Source: CAYUHJ01 sp964444365 (GTDB lineage: Bacteria > Planctomycetota > Planctomycetia > Gemmatales > Gemmataceae). From it: DNA of 64,000 bases. Positions 1 through 7,078 of this stretch are shown in pieces. Position 1 is the stretch's first letter, and every line of letters starts with the position of its first letter. Position numbers and translations under genes: made by a program. The notes under the pieces are model-generated. The model saw nothing but the letters and a program-made list of their open reading frames with translations. It was not told the origin of the DNA and ran no database searches. Location of the stretch: positions 4,714 to 68,713 of the forward strand of contig CAYUHJ010000011.1 of the NCBI GenBank assembly GCA_964444365.1. Direction: 5' to 3'.

Positions 1-198
1 ATGGCGGCGCTGACGGAGAGCCTCGACTACCCCGAAGACCCGCCGGCGGAAGCGAAGAAGGACGAGAAGCCCAAGGAAGAGAAGCCCAAAGACGAGAAGC
101 CGAAGGACGAGAAGCCCGCCGCGAAGGGGTCGTCGTTGCAGATGGTCGTGAAGTTGACCGTCCCCTCGACCGAGATTCGCGCCATCATCGGGAAGTGA
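1..198 (+). CDS. 3' end of an unidentified gene entering from the left edge
   Basis: The frame is open from base 1 to the TGA at 196-198 and gives 65 residues. The ATG at base 1 is probably a coincidence of the window edge, so this is best read as a C-terminus. About 30 residues are a Lys/Glu/Asp/Pro linker built on repeats of EKPK and DEKP, followed by a short hydrophobic-polar tail ending in RAIIGK. Nothing identifies the family. The gene ends seven bases before a MITE-like repeat. Confidence 0.5.
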   Translation: MAALTESLDYPEDPPAEAKKDEKPKEEKPKDEKPKDEKPAAKGSSLQMVVKLTVPSTEIRAIIGK

Positions 199-205
199 CA
201 CTCGT

Positions 206-326
206 CAGTAGGTCACTCGCTCCGCGAGTGACGGCGCTTCATCCCTCGAAAACGAGTGTGCTTTTTTCATCGAGTGTTGCGTTCTTGGGACGTGAGCCCG
301 CAACTCGCGGAGCGAGTTACCTACTG
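206..326. repeat. MITE-like element, family A, copy 1
   Basis: The ends are 25-bp inverted repeats (206-230 and 302-326) with two mismatches, starting CAGTAGGT and containing the palindrome ACTCGCTCCGCGAGT. An inner palindrome CTCGAAAACGAG lies at 245-256. A shorter relative with the same ends and core lies at 14515-14614. It has no coding capacity; it looks like a miniature inverted-repeat element between genes. Confidence 0.75.
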
Positions 327-436
327 ATCGGGCTTCCCGCAGTTGGGGTTGATTCCGCACTTCCCGCAAGCGACGCTAGGAACTCCGAACTCGACCCGAC
401 ACGGACGTGTCCGCCCCCGCGGCAAGGAGTGCCCGC

Positions 437-2893
437 GTGCCGACGACGCTTACACCCGCGAACACCATCGTTGCGGCGGACCTCGTGCCGGGGGCCGGGC
501 TGGCCGCCACGTCCGAGGGGTGGGACGCGTCCGCGCCGCTGGTGCGGTTCACGTCGGACACGCCGCTCGAACCCGGCTGGTACGAAGTCCGCATCGCGGT
601 GCGGTCGGCCGGGCGGTTTACCGTTCACAAGCGGGCGGACCTGATCTTCGACCCGGCCGACGACAACCCCCGGCCGGCCGCCCGCGAGAGTTTCGCCTGG
701 AACCGCCGGTTCGCCGAAGAGTTCATGATCCGCCTGACCCGCCCCGCCCGCGGCGTCCGGCTCGAACTGCACCGGGCCGAGGGCGGGCTAAGCATCGACG
801 ACTTCGACGTCCGGTTCGTGCCGCACTCGTCGGCACTCTTGCGGGCGGTGAAGGAAAAGTTCCGGCTGATTCGCGCCTACCAGTGCGTCCGCCCGGTGCT
901 GGTTCGGGGCGGGAAAATGCTCCTGACCGGGCAGTTCCGCAAGTTCACGTCCAAGGTGATGAAGGGGCTCGTCGACGCCCGGCAGATGCGGCTCGGGTGC
1001 GCCGAGGAAATCGACGCGGCGTGGTGGCGGCGGCACTCGCTGTCCAACGACGAGGCGGACGCGGTGGCCCGCGCCTGCGACGCGATGGTCGACCCGCCGC
1101 CGATCGCGGTGCTGCTGCCGGTCGAACCGACGCGGCTGGATCAGGCCCGCCTCGCGGCCCACTCCGTCCGCCGGCAGATTTACCCGCACTGGGAACTGCT
1201 CGTGTGCGCCGCCGGCCCGTCCGGGCTGACGCCGCACCTGGACGCGCTCATCGGCCCGGAGCCGCGGGTGAAAATCCACCGGGCGTCCGTGTTCGCCGGG
1301 CTCCCCGCGGCGGTCGCGCGGGCCGTGGCGACGACCGAGTGTCAGTACGTTGTCACCCTGCCGCCGGGCGTGGAACTGGCGGAACACGCCCTGTTCCACT
1401 TCGCGACGGCGGTGAAGTCCGATCCCTCGCTGGCCGCGGTGGGCGGAAAGGTGTACGCCGTCGAGGACACGAACGCCCGCAGGAAACCGGCAGTCGGGGC
1501 CGAGGGCGAAGCCGCCGCGATGATGGACGGTACCGCCGACGCCGCGTTGACCCGCACGAACGAGGTCACCGAGGCCGAGGCGGACGCGGAGAAGAACAAG
1601 CTGCCGATCCCGCCGGTGGTCTGGTTCACGCCGACCCGCCGGGTGTCGGACCGCGTCCCGCGCCGGCTCACGCCGAAGGCCGTCGCCGACTGGTCGGCCG
1701 CGAACGTACCGGAGGCGGGGCGATCCGTGCTTCCGCAAGTCTTGGCGTACCCGATCGACGACCGTCCCCTCATCGACCGCGGCCGGGTCGGACGGAAGCC
1801 CGAGGCGAAGGGGCAACTCCTCTTCCTGTCGGCGGACTTGCGGGCGATCACGGGGTACGACTACCTCGCGTATGCGGTGCTGAAGGGGCTGCCGTCCGCC
1901 GGCGCGGACATTCGATTGCACCAGGTCGGCGTCGTCCGCGAGGATCTGATCCCGCCGAGCATGATGCCCCCGAGCGGCGGGTGGGGTCCGGGGCTGCCGC
2001 AACTCATCATCTCGCCGCCGTTCCTGGCCGAGCGGTTCTCGCCGGACAAGGCCGCCGCGATGTACACGATGTGGGAGACGGACCGCCTCGAACCCGGCTG
2101 GGTGGAGGTGCTCAACCGGTCGAAGCTGATCGTCGTGCCGAGCCGGTGGGCCGTGACCTGCTTCCAGAAGTGCGGCGTGAGCGTGCCGATCGAAGTCGCG
2201 CCGCTCGGCTACGACCCGCTCGTCTTCAACCCCGGTGCCACGCCGTTCCCGGAGGTGTGTACGTTCGGCACCGCCGGGGCACTGGCCGCGGGCGGGCTGC
2301 GGAAGAACGCCCAGAAGGTGATCGACCTCTTCCGCACGGCGTTCCCGACTGAGCAGAACGTCCGGCTGCGGGTGAAGATCACGCCGTCGTCGCCGAGCGT
2401 GGAAACCTACGACGACCCGCGTGTCGAAGTCATCCGCGGCGTGTTGCCGCACGGCGACCTGGCGGAGTGGTATCGCTCCCTAACGGCGTATGTGAACGCC
2501 TCCGCGGGCGAGGGGTTCGGCCTTCACCTGATCGAAGCGATGGCCTGCGGTCGGCCTTTGATTTCGCCGCACTACAGCGGGTTGACGGCGTTCTTCGACC
2601 CTGGCGTCGGGTACGCGGTGGACTACGACCTCATGCCGGTGAACAACGCGATCTACACCGGGAACTGGGCCGAGCCGTCCGATGCGTCGCTGATCGCGCG
2701 GATGCGGCAAGTCTTCGCCGACCGCGACGAGGCGAGGCGTCTCGGCGAGAAGGCCGCGGCCCGGGCCAAAAACTTCACCTGGAAGGAAGCGGGCAAGGCC
2801 CTGACGCGGGCGCTGAAGAAGCACGGGTTTTTGGACGCACCCAACGAGCAGCAATCGGGTTTGCTTGAGCCGCGGAGCGGCGTCCGTTCGTAG
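437..2893 (+). CDS. Two-part glycosyltransferase (GT2-like plus GT4-like)
   Basis: This protein of 818 residues probably transfers a sugar during surface polysaccharide or glycan synthesis in the cytoplasm. After a ~200-residue N-terminal region there is a GT2-like beginning (around residue 222, IAVLLPVEPTRLDQARL). From about residue 465 there is a GT-B/GT4-like half with FLSADLRAITGYDYLAY, a WET/RSK segment and the donor-site E-x7-E motif in GEGFGLHLIEAMACG (about 691-705). GTG 437 is chosen because AAGGAG at 424-429 is well spaced; GTG 407 in the same frame is the alternative. The last codons and the TAG stop lie inside a REP palindrome. A second glycosyltransferase follows after the transposase. 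The acceptor is unknown. Confidence 0.8.
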   Translation: MPTTLTPANTIVAADLVPGAGLAATSEGWDASAPLVRFTSDTPLEPGWYEVRIAVRSAGRFTVHKRADLIFDPADDNPRPAARESFAWNRRFAEEFMIRLTRPARGVRLELHRAEGGLSIDDFDVRFVPHSSALLRAVKEKFRLIRAYQCVRPVLVRGGKMLLTGQFRKFTSKVMKGLVDARQMRLGCAEEIDAAWWRRHSLSNDEADAVARACDAMVDPPPIAVLLPVEPTRLDQARLAAHSVRRQIYPHWELLVCAAGPSGLTPHLDALIGPEPRVKIHRASVFAGLPAAVARAVATTECQYVVTLPPGVELAEHALFHFATAVKSDPSLAAVGGKVYAVEDTNARRKPAVGAEGEAAAMMDGTADAALTRTNEVTEAEADAEKNKLPIPPVVWFTPTRRVSDRVPRRLTPKAVADWSAANVPEAGRSVLPQVLAYPIDDRPLIDRGRVGRKPEAKGQLLFLSADLRAITGYDYLAYAVLKGLPSAGADIRLHQVGVVREDLIPPSMMPPSGGWGPGLPQLIISPPFLAERFSPDKAAAMYTMWETDRLEPGWVEVLNRSKLIVVPSRWAVTCFQKCGVSVPIEVAPLGYDPLVFNPGATPFPEVCTFGTAGALAAGGLRKNAQKVIDLFRTAFPTEQNVRLRVKITPSSPSVETYDDPRVEVIRGVLPHGDLAEWYRSLTAYVNASAGEGFGLHLIEAMACGRPLISPHYSGLTAFFDPGVGYAVDYDLMPVNNAIYTGNWAEPSDASLIARMRQVFADRDEARRLGEKAAARAKNFTWKEAGKALTRALKKHGFLDAPNEQQSGLLEPRSGVRS

Positions 2894-2913
2894 CCCTACG
2901 CGGAAGCGTGGGG
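2876..2913 (+). repeat. REP palindrome, family B, copy 1
   Basis: The 38-bp unit has a TACGCGGAAGCGTG stem and differs at two bases from the copy at 3565-3602. It overlaps the 3' end of the glycosyltransferase gene and contains that gene's stop codon (2891-2893). Confidence 0.8.
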
Positions 2914-2953
2914 TGCCCGGTACGCATGACCCCAAACCCCGTAGGGGCGGCCG

Positions 2954-3385
2954 TCAATCCCAAAGGTAGCGCGGATCGTGATCAAGGCCGTGGCGTTGCA
3001 ACAGCATGACGAATTCTTCCTGAAACGAGCGGGTTCGGTGATGCTCTTCCTGACGGTTGATGTAGCGACTCACGATGTCGAGTTGCGATCGACTCACGGT
3101 GAACGCACCGTATCCGCCTTGCCACGCAAATGGAGAATCGCCCTGCTCGTGCCGCCATCCCGAGGAAACGGCTTTGATGTCTCGAACCGCATNNNNNNNN
3201 NNACGAACCAGCAGGTGAACGTGGTCCGGCATTCCGCCAGCAGCCAAGAGTTCGCCCCGGCGATTCCGAATGATGCCGCCGAGGTAGGCGAAGAGTTCGG
3301 CGGTCCAAGCGGGCAATATCAGCGGCTCGCGATTTTTCGTACTGAACACGATGTGGTAATAAAGCTGGGTGAACGTGTGGGCCAT
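2954..3385 (-). CDS. REP-associated tyrosine transposase (IS200/Y1 type)
   Basis: A Y1 single-strand transposase of the TnpA-REP (RAYT) group, expected to cut and rejoin DNA at REP hairpins. The N-terminus (TFTQLYYHIVFSTKNREPLI) is typical. The HUH pair is in PDHVHLLV, and the catalytic Tyr plus metal-binding Gln helix is in SRYINRQEEHH. ATG 3385 gives 143 residues; a GTG one codon upstream is possible. A run of 10 N falls just after the HUH motif; the residues around it suggest that more than four residues are missing there. Four REP palindromes of one family flank the gene, which is the usual RAYT arrangement. It interrupts two glycosyltransferase genes. Activity cannot be judged because of the gap. 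Confidence 0.88.
   Translation of the reverse strand: MAHTFTQLYYHIVFSTKNREPLILPAWTAELFAYLGGIIRNRRGELLAAGGMPDHVHLLVRXXXXAVRDIKAVSSGWRHEQGDSPFAWQGGYGAFTVSRSQLDIVSRYINRQEEHHRTRSFQEEFVMLLQRHGLDHDPRYLWD
3193..3202. other. Assembly gap (10 N)
   Basis: Exactly ten N inside the transposase gene. The frame stays open across it, but the count is likely a placeholder. Confidence 0.97.
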
Positions 3386-3428
3386 CACGGACGCCCCTAC
3401 GGGGCTTGGAATTGGGGGCGGATGTCGA

Positions 3429-3465
3429 CCCCACGCTTCCGCGTGGGGCTACGAACGAACGCCCC
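3429..3465 (-). repeat. REP palindrome, family B, copy 2 (inverted)
   Basis: The reverse complement matches the 37-bp unit at 3634-3670, with the core CCCCACGCGGAAGCGTGGGG. It lies on the 5' side of the transposase gene and is inverted relative to the other three copies, so the copies bracket the gene. Confidence 0.8.
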
Positions 3466-3564
3466 TGCGGGGCAAATGCCAACAAGCCCCACTTTGACCG
3501 GTCAAACATCCGGCCGCAAGTATGAAATGGATACCTGCCGTGTCCAGTAGGTTCTCAGCCACGT

Positions 3565-3602
3565 AGCGGCGTCCGTCCGTAGCCCCACGCGGAAGCGTGG
3601 GG
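3565..3602 (+). repeat. REP palindrome, family B, copy 3
   Basis: A 38-bp unit with the perfect core CCCCACGCGGAAGCGTGGGG, nearly identical to copy 1. It lies in the 301-bp stretch between the transposase and the next glycosyltransferase gene; nothing else recognisable is present there except the other REP copies. Confidence 0.8.
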
Positions 3603-3633
3603 AATGTGTTCAGGAATTGATCTGAGCCCCAGA

Positions 3634-3670
3634 GGGGCGTTCGTCCGGAGCCCCACGCGGAAGCGCGGGG
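3634..3670 (+). repeat. REP palindrome, family B, copy 4
   Basis: A 37-bp unit with one change in the stem (GCGCGGGG in place of GCGTGGGG). It ends 19 bp before the start codon of the downstream glycosyltransferase, so it lies in that gene's leader. Confidence 0.75.
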
Positions 3671-3689
3671 TGCTAATCGAGGTTCCCCC

Positions 3690-4766
3690 ATGCGGATCGG
3701 CATCGCGCTCCCCACGCTGACGGACGGCGACGCCGTCGGCCACGACGTGCTCGGCATGGCCCGCGTCATCCGCCGCCGCGGGTACGACGTCGACTTCTTC
3801 GCCTGGAACGCGCGGGTGAAGGAGCCGGTACGCGGGCTCAACGAAATCCCGAAGCTGATGCGGTCTCCGGACGACGTGTTCATCTACCACCACTCCATCG
3901 GCTGCGAGCCGGTCGTGAAGGCGATGGAGAAGCTGCCGTGCCGGCGGATGGCGGTGAAGTACCACAACGTCACGCCGCCGAAATACTTCGCGAAGAAGAA
4001 CCCAAAAATCGCTGAAGGCTGTCAGGAAGGGCTCGACCAGATCCCCCGGCTGGCGAGGCTGAACGCGCACCTGTGGGCCGACTCCGCGTTCAACGCCGCC
4101 GACTTCACCGCGGTCGCTCCGGACAAACCCGTCGCGGTACTGCCGCCGTTCCACCAGTCGGACGACCTGTTCCAGACGGACCCGGACTACCGCGCCGTCG
4201 CGGGGCTCGACGACTGGTCGACGAACATCCTGCTCGTGGGTCGGCTCGTGCCGAACAAGAACGTGCCCCTGGCGATCGAGGCGTTCGCGAACTACCGCGA
4301 GCGGTTCGACCCCCGCGCCCGTCTGCTCGTCGTCGGCGGGATGCCGGTGGCGGAGCACGCCGGGGCGATCTACGACCTCGTTCGCGAGACCGGCCAGTCC
4401 GGGCACGTCGTCATCACGGGGGCGATCACCGTCGCGCAGCTGAAGGCGATGTACCTTACGGCGGACGTGCTACTCGTCACCAGCGAACACGAAGGATTCT
4501 GCGTGCCGCTGATCGAGGCGATGGGGCTGCGGGTGCCGGTGGTGGCGGTGCCGAACGCGGCGGTGCCGTTCACGGCGGGAGACTGTGCCCGGTTCGCGGA
4601 CGGAACCCCGGAGGCGATCGCGGACACGATCGACGCGGTGTTGACGGACCCGGAGGCGAGAGAGTCCCAGCTCGCCCGCGGGTGGACGCGGTACGCGGAG
4701 AACTTCGCCACCGCCGCGATCGAAGCGAAGTTCGAAGCCCTTCTGGACGAGTTGCTGGCCGGTTGA
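3690..4766 (+). CDS. GT4-family glycosyltransferase
   Basis: The 358-residue length and fold signature fit a retaining GT-B glycosyltransferase of family GT4. The N-terminal half has the acceptor-side Rossmann start MRIGIALPTLTDGDAVGHD with the expected loop. The C-terminal half begins near residue 179 with NILLVGRLVPNKN and has the donor-nucleotide E-x7-E motif in EHEGFCVPLIEAMG (about 266-280). ATG 3690 follows GAGG at 3680-3683. It was probably once adjacent to the glycosyltransferase at 437-2893, and the RAYT/REP cluster now sits between them. Sugar donor and acceptor cannot be told from sequence. Confidence 0.88.
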   Translation: MRIGIALPTLTDGDAVGHDVLGMARVIRRRGYDVDFFAWNARVKEPVRGLNEIPKLMRSPDDVFIYHHSIGCEPVVKAMEKLPCRRMAVKYHNVTPPKYFAKKNPKIAEGCQEGLDQIPRLARLNAHLWADSAFNAADFTAVAPDKPVAVLPPFHQSDDLFQTDPDYRAVAGLDDWSTNILLVGRLVPNKNVPLAIEAFANYRERFDPRARLLVVGGMPVAEHAGAIYDLVRETGQSGHVVITGAITVAQLKAMYLTADVLLVTSEHEGFCVPLIEAMGLRVPVVAVPNAAVPFTAGDCARFADGTPEAIADTIDAVLTDPEARESQLARGWTRYAENFATAAIEAKFEALLDELLAG

Positions 4767-4813
4767 TGCGACCTCGTCTCATCATCCGGCCCCGGCGGGC
4801 ATCGGCTCGCCGG

Positions 4814-4987
4814 TCACTTCTGCAAGATCAGCTTGTTCCGCCGGGTGATCCGCAGGCGGTACCGCTCGCCGTTGTGCTCGATCCACAGTTCGCGCGTGTC
4901 GCCGAACAGATCCTCGGCCCGCACGACCTTTTCCGGGTCGGGTAGCGGGGCGGAGTCGTCCGGGCGGTCGTCTTCCTCGGCGGACAT
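4814..4987 (-). CDS. hemP: HemP-like small protein
   Basis: A 57-residue frame that is easily missed. After an acidic N-terminal half, the C-terminal half has the HemP (hemin uptake protein) pattern: a short strand ending in RELWIEHNG, then ERYRLRITRRNKLILQK at the very end. HemP proteins are small and accompany haem or iron uptake genes in many bacteria; their exact role is not settled. No TonB receptor or ABC transporter is nearby, so the link to haem is by family only. ATG 4987 is preceded by a weak GGGGAAA. A good candidate promoter lies at 5068-5096. It is divergent from the pseudopilin gene. Confidence 0.75.
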   Translation of the reverse strand: MSAEEDDRPDDSAPLPDPEKVVRAEDLFGDTRELWIEHNGERYRLRITRRNKLILQK

Positions 4988-5067
4988 GCGGAATTTCCCC
5001 GTGATTTTTCCGGTTCGACCGTTGACGGCCGGGCCGGGGCGGTTAAGCTGTCCTCAAGCTTGTTGAG

Positions 5068-5096
5068 ATTATGTCGCAACAAGACGCCGGTCGCAA
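5068..5096 (-). promoter_or_regulatory. Candidate sigma-70-type promoter for the hemP-like gene
   Basis: On the minus strand TTGCGA (5096-5091) is followed by 17 bases and CATAAT (5073-5068). The start codon of the hemP-like gene is about 75 bases downstream. Read by eye only. No Fur-box-like repeat was seen. Confidence 0.45.
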
Positions 5097-5218
5097 CCCC
5101 ATGCGAGCCGGATTTTTAGAGACTGCTCCGCCACCGTTCGGGACGCGGCCCCGCCGCTCACCTTCCGTCGCAACGCATCTCGGACCCGAGTGTCACCGTT
5201 GCCCCGGAGGGTCTATCC

Positions 5219-6235
5219 ATGCGCCGCGCGCGCCGAGCGTTCACGCTCATCGAGTTGCTGGTCGTCATTGCCATTCTGGCCGTGCTCGTCGGACTGTTGT
5301 TGCCCGCCGTGCAAAAGGTGCGCGAAACCGCGTCCCGAACGAAGTGCCAGAACAACCTGAAGCAGATCGGCCTCGCGTTCCACGGCTATCACGACGCCTA
5401 CAAGAAACTGCCGCCCGCGACCTGGGGGGCCGGGACCTCGATCAAGTACAGCTCGTTCGCGGCGGCCCTCCCGTTCCTCGAACAGGACGCGATCGCCCGG
5501 AAGCTCGACACCACCCGGCCGATCACCGACACGTCGGACCCCGACGGCGACGGGATCTCCAACGACAGCCTCACGAAGATGAACCTCCCGACGTTCCTGT
5601 GCCCGTCGATGGTGGTGCGGCCGGCGTTCGAGCGGTACTCCTCGGGGTCGCCCGGCGTGCCGACGCTGGTCCCGTTCGGGCTGCCGCACAGCAGCTACCA
5701 GGCTTGCGCCGGCGACGAGTACGCCTACACGATCACCCTCGGCCGGGGGCTGATCGTCCCGGAGTCCGTCGGTAGCGTGACGATGACCTCCGCCACGGAC
5801 GGCCTCTCGAACACCTTCCTCGTCGGCGAATCCGACTACCAGCTCGACTACCGGGTCGTCACCCCCGGCACGAACAACTGCGTGCCGACGGCGTCGGTCT
5901 GGTCGCAGTGGTCCTGGGGGTTCCCCGGCGAGAGTTTCACCACCGCCTTCAGCAAGTTCAACCAGCACGGGTACTACCGGAGCTCGGCCCCGCTCTGCAC
6001 GCTGCCCCCGGCGGGGGAGTGCGACGCACTGGACACGACCGCGGCACCGAACACGACCTCGAACGCGGCCCACAAGTGCTGGAACGGGCAGTTCTCCTTC
6101 CGCAGTCAGCACCCCGGCGGCGCGGGGTTCGTCATGGGCGACGGCTCCGTGCGGTTCCTGCGGGAGACGGTCGACCTGGCGTCCTACCGGGCGATGTCCA
6201 CGCGGGCGCTCGGCGACACGATCGCGAACCCCTGA
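5219..6235 (+). CDS. DUF1559 pseudopilin-like protein
   Basis: A 338-residue secreted protein with a type II secretion/type IV pilin-like N-terminus: RRARRAFTLIELLVVIAILA, with prepilin cleavage before the Phe and a hydrophobic helix to about residue 30. The QKVRETASRTKCQNNLKQIG segment and the C-terminal GDGSVRFL (about 306-313) are diagnostic of DUF1559, a family greatly expanded in planctomycetes. ATG 5219 has a GGAGG ribosome site. Individual DUF1559 members have no assigned function. The next gene, a small lipoprotein, starts 13 bases after the stop, so the two are probably cotranscribed. Confidence 0.93.
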   Translation: MRRARRAFTLIELLVVIAILAVLVGLLLPAVQKVRETASRTKCQNNLKQIGLAFHGYHDAYKKLPPATWGAGTSIKYSSFAAALPFLEQDAIARKLDTTRPITDTSDPDGDGISNDSLTKMNLPTFLCPSMVVRPAFERYSSGSPGVPTLVPFGLPHSSYQACAGDEYAYTITLGRGLIVPESVGSVTMTSATDGLSNTFLVGESDYQLDYRVVTPGTNNCVPTASVWSQWSWGFPGESFTTAFSKFNQHGYYRSSAPLCTLPPAGECDALDTTAAPNTTSNAAHKCWNGQFSFRSQHPGGAGFVMGDGSVRFLRETVDLASYRAMSTRALGDTIANP

Positions 6236-6248
6236 CCCCGAGGCACCG

Positions 6249-6476
6249 ATGCGAGGTTTCACCATTGCGGTCGCGGTCGCCGGGCTGGCGATGGCCCCGG
6301 CGGGTTGCGGCGGAAGCCACCCGACCGTTCCCGACCCGGGAGCCGAACCGCCTCTGAGTTACGACGAATGGAGGCGGATCGAAGACCCGGAAGAGCGGTA
6401 TAACCGGCACACGATTCGGCGGCTGCCGAAAGACGCGCAGTCGAAAGCCCTGCGGGAGCATCGGGCCGCGCGGTAG
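6249..6476 (+). CDS. Small putative lipoprotein
   Basis: 75 residues. A hydrophobic N-terminus (FTIAVAVAGLAMAPAGC) ends at a Cys that could be lipidated, although Pro at -3 makes the lipobox imperfect. The rest is charged (DEWRRIEDPEERYNRHTIRR). ATG 6249 follows CGAGG. It lies directly behind the DUF1559 gene; such pairs of pseudopilin and small lipoprotein are common in planctomycetes. Function unknown. Confidence 0.7.
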   Translation: MRGFTIAVAVAGLAMAPAGCGGSHPTVPDPGAEPPLSYDEWRRIEDPEERYNRHTIRRLPKDAQSKALREHRAAR

Positions 6477-6540
6477 GCCGGGCCTCGGAGAGCCGGTGAC
6501 AAAACCGGTGAACCGGAGGTGCGGAAACCGCGTCGGGTGC

Positions 6541-6546
6541 TACAAT
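6541..6546 (+). promoter_or_regulatory. Candidate -10 box (TACAAT) for rpsR
   Basis: TACAAT lies 57 bases before the rpsR start codon. No convincing -35 hexamer is visible 16-18 bases upstream, so the call rests on the -10 element and position alone. Confidence 0.35.
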
Positions 6547-6603
6547 CACGGTTTACCGCGCTCGGCCGGGACGTCCCGGCCCGAGGCCACCCAGGAGTTT
6601 GCG

Positions 6604-6867
6604 ATGGCGACGAAGACGACGACCACCGGCCAGAAGGCGATCCCGTCCAAGGGCCGGCGGACCTTTACCGGTGCCCCGAAGGGGACCGAGCCCCGCCCCG
6701 CGTTCGTCGACTACAAGGACGTCGCGAACCTGAAGAAGTTCACGACCGCGCAGGGCAAGCTGATGTCCCGCAAGCGGACCGGGCTGTCGGCGGTGTACCA
6801 GAAGGCGCTGTCGCAGGCGATCAAGCGGGCGCGGTTCCTCGCGCTGCTGCCGTACACCGCCGAGTGA
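6604..6867 (+). CDS. rpsR: 30S ribosomal protein bS18
   Basis: 87 residues. The C-terminal two thirds carry the bS18 signature: DYKDVANLKKFTTAQGKL, then SRKRTGLSAVYQKAL and AIKRARFLALLPYTAE at the end. bS18 sits on the 30S platform next to bS6. The N-terminal 30 residues are a basic, Thr-rich extension without zinc-binding Cys. ATG 6604 has a GGAG ribosome site nine bases upstream (6592-6595). In many bacteria rpsR lies between rpsF/ssb and rplI; here it stands alone, so it has its own promoter or is a second copy. Confidence 0.93.
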   Translation: MATKTTTTGQKAIPSKGRRTFTGAPKGTEPRPAFVDYKDVANLKKFTTAQGKLMSRKRTGLSAVYQKALSQAIKRARFLALLPYTAE

Positions 6868-6902
6868 CCGCAAGGGCGTGACCGCACGGTCCGCTCCGTC
6901 CG

Positions 6903-6930
6903 GCCCGCCCCTTCCCGCACGGGGGCGGGC
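6903..6930 (+). terminator. Hairpin after rpsR
   Basis: A 9-bp perfect stem GCCCGCCCC / GGGGCGGGC with a 10-base loop, 36 bases after the rpsR stop. No T-run follows, so it may be a 3'-end stabiliser or a factor-dependent stop. Confidence 0.4.
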
Positions 6931-7078
6931 GTCGGCTCACCCCATCCGCCCCAGTCCCGTTTCCCGGTTCGCCCGCCGTCAACCCGCCGCCGATTCCGGT
7001 GCCGGGACTCGTTGAGAAAGAGCCCTCGGTTCCCGACGCAGGACGTGGCGCGCGCGCAAGGCCTTGTCTGGAGGGATT

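Noticed and set aside
4828..5082. 84-codon minus-strand frame overlapping the hemP-like gene
   Set aside because: It reads the same DNA in another frame and gives a Thr/Arg/Pro-rich chain; the HemP motif is in the neighbouring frame.
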